From Arcobacter sp. CECT 8983 (GTDB taxonomy: Bacteria > Campylobacterota > Campylobacteria > Campylobacterales > Arcobacteraceae), in the NCBI RefSeq assembly GCF_004118855.1, contig NZ_PDKF01000008.1, positions 434,001-498,000 on the forward strand: DNA of 64,000 nucleotides. The letters are read 5' to 3'. The position numbers and the translations under genes are program-made. This document shows positions 60,134 through 64,000 of this stretch, in pieces. The notes beneath the pieces were generated by a model. It saw only the letters and a list, made by a program, of their open reading frames with translations. It was not told the origin of the DNA and did no database searches. The first letter of the stretch is position 1. Every line of letters begins with the position of its first letter.

Positions 60134-61540
60134 ATGAAAAATATCTCAATCTTTGGTACAAGTAGTGATGCTGGTAAATCTACAATTACTTTTGTTATAG
60201 CAAAGATTTTACAAAATATGGGTTATAGTGTAGCTTGCTTTAAAGCACAAAATGTTTCAAACAATGCTTTTGTTTGTGACGATGGAAGTGAAATAGCAGT
60301 AGCTCAATACTTTCAAGCCAAAGTTTTAGGACTTGAAACCTCTTATCATCTAAATCCAGTACTTTTAAAATCAGGACGTGGAAGTTCAGCTTCTCTTATA
60401 GTAGAAGGTAAAGTTGTTACAAATAAAGATGTAAGAGAATATTACCGAGATTTAGACTTGCTTAAACCAGCTGTAAATAGATGTTTTAACTATCTTAATG
60501 AAAAGTATGATTGTGTAGTTTGTGAAGGAGCTGGAAGTCCAGTAGAACTTAATCTTATGGATAAAGACCTTTCAAATATTTACATAGCTGATGAATTTAA
60601 TACAAAAATCATACTTGTTGCAGACATAGAAAAAGGCGGGGTTTTTGCTTCTATTTATGGGGTTTACCATTTATTACCCGAAAAACTTCGTAAAAATGTA
60701 ATTGGTGTAATAGTAAATAAGTTTAGAGGAGATTTAACCCTTTTTGATGAAGGTGTTAGAATCATAGAAGAGGATTTTAAAATACCAGTTTTAGGGGTAT
60801 TACCTTATACACCTTTTAACTTAGGTTTTGAAGATTCACAAAGTTTGAAAAACTATGCTCAAAATAGTAAAAGTGCAATTTTAAATGTAGCAGTTATCTT
60901 TTATCCACATATGAGTAACTATAATGATTTTGAGCCTTTAATAGCCCATGAGCAAATAAATTTAGAGTTTGTAGAAACAAATATCTCTTTAGATAAATTT
61001 GATATGATAATAATGCCTGGTTCTAAGCTTGTAATCAAAGATTTAATCTGGTTAAAACAAAATGGTTTATTTGATAGAATAAAAACATATCAAGGGAAGC
61101 TTTTAGGTATTTGTGGTGGTTATGAGATGATGTTTAAAACTCTTATAGACTCACATGCTTTAGAAAATAGTGAGCCAATAAAAGAAGAGGGGTTTAGCTT
61201 CATAGATGATGAAATAGTTTTTGAAAAAGAGAAAACCTTAGAAAAAGGAAACTATGAAATTTTTGGTGTACAGCTTGAAGGTTTTGAAATACACCATGGA
61301 AAAAGTAAAAAGTATCCACTTTTTTATGAAAACAGAAACAAAGATAAAAATATATGCGGAACTTTTGTACATGCAGTTTTTGATTCAGATGAGTTTAGAA
61401 CTTATCTTTTCAAAGATTTACATCATGAGTATAAAGAGTTTGATTTTAAAGCTTATAAAAAAGAACATATAGATAATTTTATAAACTCTTTAGAAAGCAG
61501 ACTTGATGTGGAAAAAATAATGGATGAAATTGATGAATAA
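60134..61540 (+). CDS. cbiP: Cobyric acid synthase CbiP/CobQ
   Basis: 468 residues. ATP domain: FGTSSDAGKSTITFVIAKIL P-loop, FKAQNVSNNAFVCDDGSEIAVAQYFQAKVLG (KxQNMSxNxxV...E...Q..QA) and NPVLLKSGRGSSASLIVEGK (NPVLLKP). GATase domain ~245-468: IMPGSKLVIKDLIWL, GICGGYEMMF (nucleophile Cys) and GFEIHHGKS with FGTFVHAVFD (catalytic His). It amidates the b, d, e and g side chains. 16-bp overlap with cobS. Confidence 0.95.
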   Translation: MKNISIFGTSSDAGKSTITFVIAKILQNMGYSVACFKAQNVSNNAFVCDDGSEIAVAQYFQAKVLGLETSYHLNPVLLKSGRGSSASLIVEGKVVTNKDVREYYRDLDLLKPAVNRCFNYLNEKYDCVVCEGAGSPVELNLMDKDLSNIYIADEFNTKIILVADIEKGGVFASIYGVYHLLPEKLRKNVIGVIVNKFRGDLTLFDEGVRIIEEDFKIPVLGVLPYTPFNLGFEDSQSLKNYAQNSKSAILNVAVIFYPHMSNYNDFEPLIAHEQINLEFVETNISLDKFDMIIMPGSKLVIKDLIWLKQNGLFDRIKTYQGKLLGICGGYEMMFKTLIDSHALENSEPIKEEGFSFIDDEIVFEKEKTLEKGNYEIFGVQLEGFEIHHGKSKKYPLFYENRNKDKNICGTFVHAVFDSDEFRTYLFKDLHHEYKEFDFKAYKKEHIDNFINSLESRLDVEKIMDEIDE

Positions 61541-62279
61541 AGATTTAATATTAGGACTAAAGTTTGCCTTTAGTTACTTTTCAATAATACCAATAAAGTT
61601 TGATAATAGTGTTGATTTATCAAAAAAAGAGATTATAAACTATCTTATGTTTTTTCTTCCTCTTGTGGGTGCTGTTTTATCCCTAGGGGCCTGTATATCT
61701 TTTTATTTTCTAGAAGATTTGTCTTATCTTGGGGCAATTATTTGTGCTTTTTTGTATATGATGTTTTATGGTTTTATTCATACAGAAGCTATTTTAGATG
61801 TAGTAGATGCTTTATATGCTAAACATAGTGGAAAAGATGCCTATGAAGTTATAAAAGAGCCTACAATTGGAGCTATGGGCTTTTTATATGCTTTAGGGTT
61901 TGTTTGTATTAAAGTAGCAGCCTTAGTAATGCTTTTTTTAAATCAAATGTATTTAGAGATAATTGCCATAGCTATTATAAGTAGAGTATCAGTACAGTTT
62001 ATGACAAAAACAAATGAGTTTAAATCTTCTTTTGTAGGTTTGATGAAAAACTCATTTACAAGCTTTAAAACAGCCTTTGCACTTTATTTTATAGTATGTT
62101 TAGTTCTTATTGGTTTTAAAGCCTTTACACTATTTTTTATAGCTTTAGTTTTCACTTTTTTATTCTCACTATTTTTAGAAAAAAATCTTGGCTTTTTAAA
62201 TGGAGATACTTTAGGCTTTAACTTAGAGCTGACGGAGATTGTACTTTTTATAACTGTTTGTCTATTTTGGTTAAACTAA
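61524..62279 (+). CDS. cobS: Cobalamin synthase CobS
   Basis: 251 residues (or 248 from ATG 61533, which I cannot exclude). Six to seven membrane helices. FAFSYFSIIPIKF near the start (usual FLTRLPxP), FIHTEAILDVVDALYAKHSGKDAYEVIKEPTIGAMGFLYALG (GxHLDGLxDTxDGL...ERMLEIMKDSRxGAFG) is the catalytic signature, with Asp and Glu residues kept. It joins alpha-ribazole (phosphate) with adenosyl-GDP-cobinamide in the inner membrane. The 3' end is followed by cobC. Confidence 0.95.
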   Translation: MKLMNKDLILGLKFAFSYFSIIPIKFDNSVDLSKKEIINYLMFFLPLVGAVLSLGACISFYFLEDLSYLGAIICAFLYMMFYGFIHTEAILDVVDALYAKHSGKDAYEVIKEPTIGAMGFLYALGFVCIKVAALVMLFLNQMYLEIIAIAIISRVSVQFMTKTNEFKSSFVGLMKNSFTSFKTAFALYFIVCLVLIGFKAFTLFFIALVFTFLFSLFLEKNLGFLNGDTLGFNLELTEIVLFITVCLFWLN

Positions 62280-62289
62280 AAGAAAATAA

Positions 62290-62817
62290 ATGGCTACTAT
62301 AACTTTTCTAAGACATGCTCCTTTAGCAAAGGAAAACCAGAAATGCTACAATGGACATATTGATTTAAACATAGATATTTCACTTATAGATTTTGAACAA
62401 ATAAAAACTATACAGAAACAAAAATATGATTTAATCTATTCTTCTGATTTAAAAAGATGTACTCAAACTTTAGATTTATTAAATTTTTCATATAAAAAAG
62501 ATAAAAGACTAAGGGAAATAAAGTTTAAAGATGAGTTTGAAGGCAAATCTTTTGATGAGATTTCAAATATGCCAAGTTATGATGAAAAATACTTAGCATC
62601 TTTTGAGTCTTGGCATGAATTTATTGCCCAAGAATCAATAAAAGAGTATAAACAAAGAGTAAACTCATTTTTAAATGAACTTCCTAAAAATAGCGATATT
62701 CTAGTATGTTCCCATGGAGGAACAATTAAGCTAATTCACTCTATCTTAACAAATACAAAATATGAACAAAGTAGATATTCTATTTCTTATTTAGAAACAA
62801 TCAATTTTAAAATATAA
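62290..62817 (+). CDS. cobC: Alpha-ribazole phosphatase CobC (histidine phosphatase family)
   Basis: 175 residues. FLRHAPLAK is the phosphoglycerate-mutase-like RHG motif (RHA here), YSSDLKRCTQTLDLL the second arginine site, REIKFKDEFEGKSFDEI the acid region and CSHGGTIKLI the distal His. Removes the 5' phosphate from alpha-ribazole phosphate or cobalamin phosphate. Position right after cobS in an otherwise complete set supports this over other histidine phosphatases. Last gene of the plus-strand cob operon. Confidence 0.85.
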   Translation: MATITFLRHAPLAKENQKCYNGHIDLNIDISLIDFEQIKTIQKQKYDLIYSSDLKRCTQTLDLLNFSYKKDKRLREIKFKDEFEGKSFDEISNMPSYDEKYLASFESWHEFIAQESIKEYKQRVNSFLNELPKNSDILVCSHGGTIKLIHSILTNTKYEQSRYSISYLETINFKI

Positions 62818-62886
62818 GATTTGCTTATAATATTATAATAACTTTAATTAATAATACTTTTAACTTATTTGATTTATAATTTGATA

Positions 62887-63093
62887 TTATAATGGTTTGA
62901 TTTTTGATTTAATACTTTTTGGTAAGTGTGCAAAAACAATATTGCTAGCTTTGATATATTTACCGTCTTCCCAAATGGTTATATCAATAGTCATATTTTT
63001 TTTATTGAAAGCGACTAGTTTTATTGTTTGATTATTTTGTTCATACTCAATATTTTTAGTTTTTAAATCTATGATTGGTTTTTTATTAGCCAT
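62887..63093 (-). CDS. Small conserved-looking hypothetical protein
   Basis: 68 residues, mostly beta-rich and soluble (EYEQNNQTIKLVAFNKKNMTIDITIWEDGKYIKASNIVFAHLPKSIKSKIKPL). AAGGAGAAGA sits right before the ATG, a good ribosome site. No family recognised. Lies alone between cobC and the SLAC1-type gene; the 70 bases before it in coordinate show no clear terminator. Confidence 0.6.
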   Translation of the reverse strand: MANKKPIIDLKTKNIEYEQNNQTIKLVAFNKKNMTIDITIWEDGKYIKASNIVFAHLPKSIKSKIKPL

Positions 63094-63147
63094 TCTTCTC
63101 CTTCTTTATCAAACCATTATAAGTTATTTCCTTAAAAGGTATTTTAC

Positions 63148-64000
63148 ATGAAGCAATCTGAAACTATTAAGCATATCCCTTCAAATAGACTTCAATTTTT
63201 CCCAATTATGATGTTTGCTATTGTTATGGGATTTTCTGGTTTATCGTTAGTTTTTGAAAGACTTGAAGAAATTTTATTTTTTCCTACTTTCATCTCTTCG
63301 ATTTTTACATTTATTTCTACAGGTTTATTTTTTGTAATCTTGTTTTTTTATACAAAGAAGTTTATAAAGTATAAAGAAGAAGTAAAAAAAGAGTTGTCTC
63401 ATCCAATAAGAGTAAACTTTTTTGCAGCATTTTCTATTTCAATGCTTTTATTGTCATTATTATATAAAAGTTCTATTCCTAATTTGTCTCATATCTTTTT
63501 TATTTTTGGGGCAGTTGTTCATATCTTTTTTACTTTTTATACAATTAAGTATTGGATTAACAATAACCTTGAAATGCAACACTCTAATCCTGCTTGGTTT
63601 ATACCTATTGTTGGTAATATTATTGTTCCCATTGCTGGAAAAGGCTTTATTGATGATTCTATTTTATATTTTTATTTTTCAATAGGTATTTTCTTTTGGA
63701 TTATTTTATTTGCAATTATTTTAAATAGAATTATTTTTCATAATCAATTTGCACCAAAGTTTATGCCAACACTGTTTATTCTTATTGCTCCACCTGCAAT
63801 TGGATTTATTTCATATATAAAATTAACTTCTTCATTGGATTTTTTTGCACATATTCTTTATAGTTTGGCTTTGTTTTTTACGATTTTAGTATTTGTGATG
63901 TATAAAAACTATATAAATATTAAATTTTTTATTTCTTGGTGGGCATTTACCTTTCCTATGGCTGCAGTTACACTAGCAAGTTTACTTATGTATGATTTAA
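63148..64000 (+). CDS. SLAC1/TDT-family anion channel protein, 3' end outside window
   Basis: At least 284 residues, reading off the right edge. MKQSETIKHIPSNRLQFFPIMMFAIVMGFSGLSLVFER is the TDT/SLAC1 opening (P..F...M...GLS). About eight helices are visible; NPAWFIPIVGNIIVPIAG is the usual pWfipxvG..i.pia repeat, and FISWWAFTFPMAAVTLAS the later FSxxWWAFTFPLA motif, which is diagnostic. Inner-membrane channel or exporter for small anions (tellurite, sulfite, malate or nitrate in relatives). AAAAGG lies 7 bases before the ATG. Confidence 0.85.
   Translation, partial: MKQSETIKHIPSNRLQFFPIMMFAIVMGFSGLSLVFERLEEILFFPTFISSIFTFISTGLFFVILFFYTKKFIKYKEEVKKELSHPIRVNFFAAFSISMLLLSLLYKSSIPNLSHIFFIFGAVVHIFFTFYTIKYWINNNLEMQHSNPAWFIPIVGNIIVPIAGKGFIDDSILYFYFSIGIFFWIILFAIILNRIIFHNQFAPKFMPTLFILIAPPAIGFISYIKLTSSLDFFAHILYSLALFFTILVFVMYKNYINIKFFISWWAFTFPMAAVTLASLLMYDL

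Noticed and set aside
1-64000. CRISPR array, tRNA genes, insertion sequences, prophage or conjugative genes
   Set aside because: No spaced direct repeats, no tRNA-like cloverleaf or transposase/integrase motifs seen; gene content is uniform in base and codon use. A tRNA scan could still find something missed by eye.

Overview
The window is about 64 kb of very AT-rich, densely packed bacterial DNA. The gene content points to a Campylobacterota bacterium, most likely an Arcobacter-like genus (Arcobacteraceae). Pointers are a DUF1104 protein, a sensor kinase with the HQWKQP H-box, small c553-type monohaem cytochromes, a short flagellin with no variable central domain, and a two-gene rsmH/ftsL-like block. 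This placement is inferred from protein families; no rRNA lies in the window. I saw no tRNA, CRISPR array, insertion sequence or prophage.

Layout. 0-7 kb is housekeeping: an AsmA-like envelope protein (cut by the window edge), LolC/E-type permease, SecA, LolA and the RNase P RNA. 7-10 kb holds an orphan regulator with an OmpR-type winged helix, a divergent Aat-like protein, an ABC exporter and a lipoprotein. 10-19 kb carries a two-component system, c-type cytochromes, a flagellin, an orphan sensor kinase, HU and unknowns. 19-29.5 kb has rsmH, an FtsL-like protein, an RND pump, an NAD-binding protein, a diguanylate cyclase, the NfeD/slipin pair and a second cytochrome c with a consensus FNR-type site upstream. 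30-34.7 kb is a four-gene operon with the glutamate mutase subunits GlmS and GlmE, the GlmL reactivase and an AMP-forming ligase. 35.4-44.4 kb holds a candidate small RNA, a TauE/SafE-like protein, a TonB receptor with a BtuFDC-like ABC importer, and a second TonB receptor with a divergent AraC regulator. 44.4-62.8 kb is an almost complete cobalt-early (anaerobic) cobalamin pathway in two divergent operons. The window ends in a SLAC1/TDT-type channel protein.

How the parts fit. Cobalamin is the common theme of the right half. CbiK inserts cobalt and CbiL, H, F, G, D, ET and C build the corrin ring. CbiA and CbiP amidate it, CbiB with the CobD-like enzyme add the aminopropanol arm, and CobU, CobT, CobS and CobC assemble the nucleotide loop. 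BluB makes dimethylbenzimidazole with oxygen, and CbiM probably brings in cobalt. The TonB/BtuFDC-like system could salvage corrinoids. The glutamate mutase next door is an adenosylcobalamin enzyme and so a plausible consumer of the product. A CbiJ/CobK reductase and a corrinoid adenosyltransferase are not in the window.

Most promising unknowns: (1) the glutamate mutase plus AMP-ligase operon, which has no methylaspartase and recalls the first steps of actinomycete 3-methylaspartate pathways; (2) an Aat-fold protein that has lost the catalytic residues proposed for Aat and probably starts at a rare ATT codon; (3) a candidate ~105-nt small RNA with a CCTCC loop; (4) a small coupled ORF upstream of a TonB receptor; (5) an ABC importer ATPase without the Q-loop glutamine.
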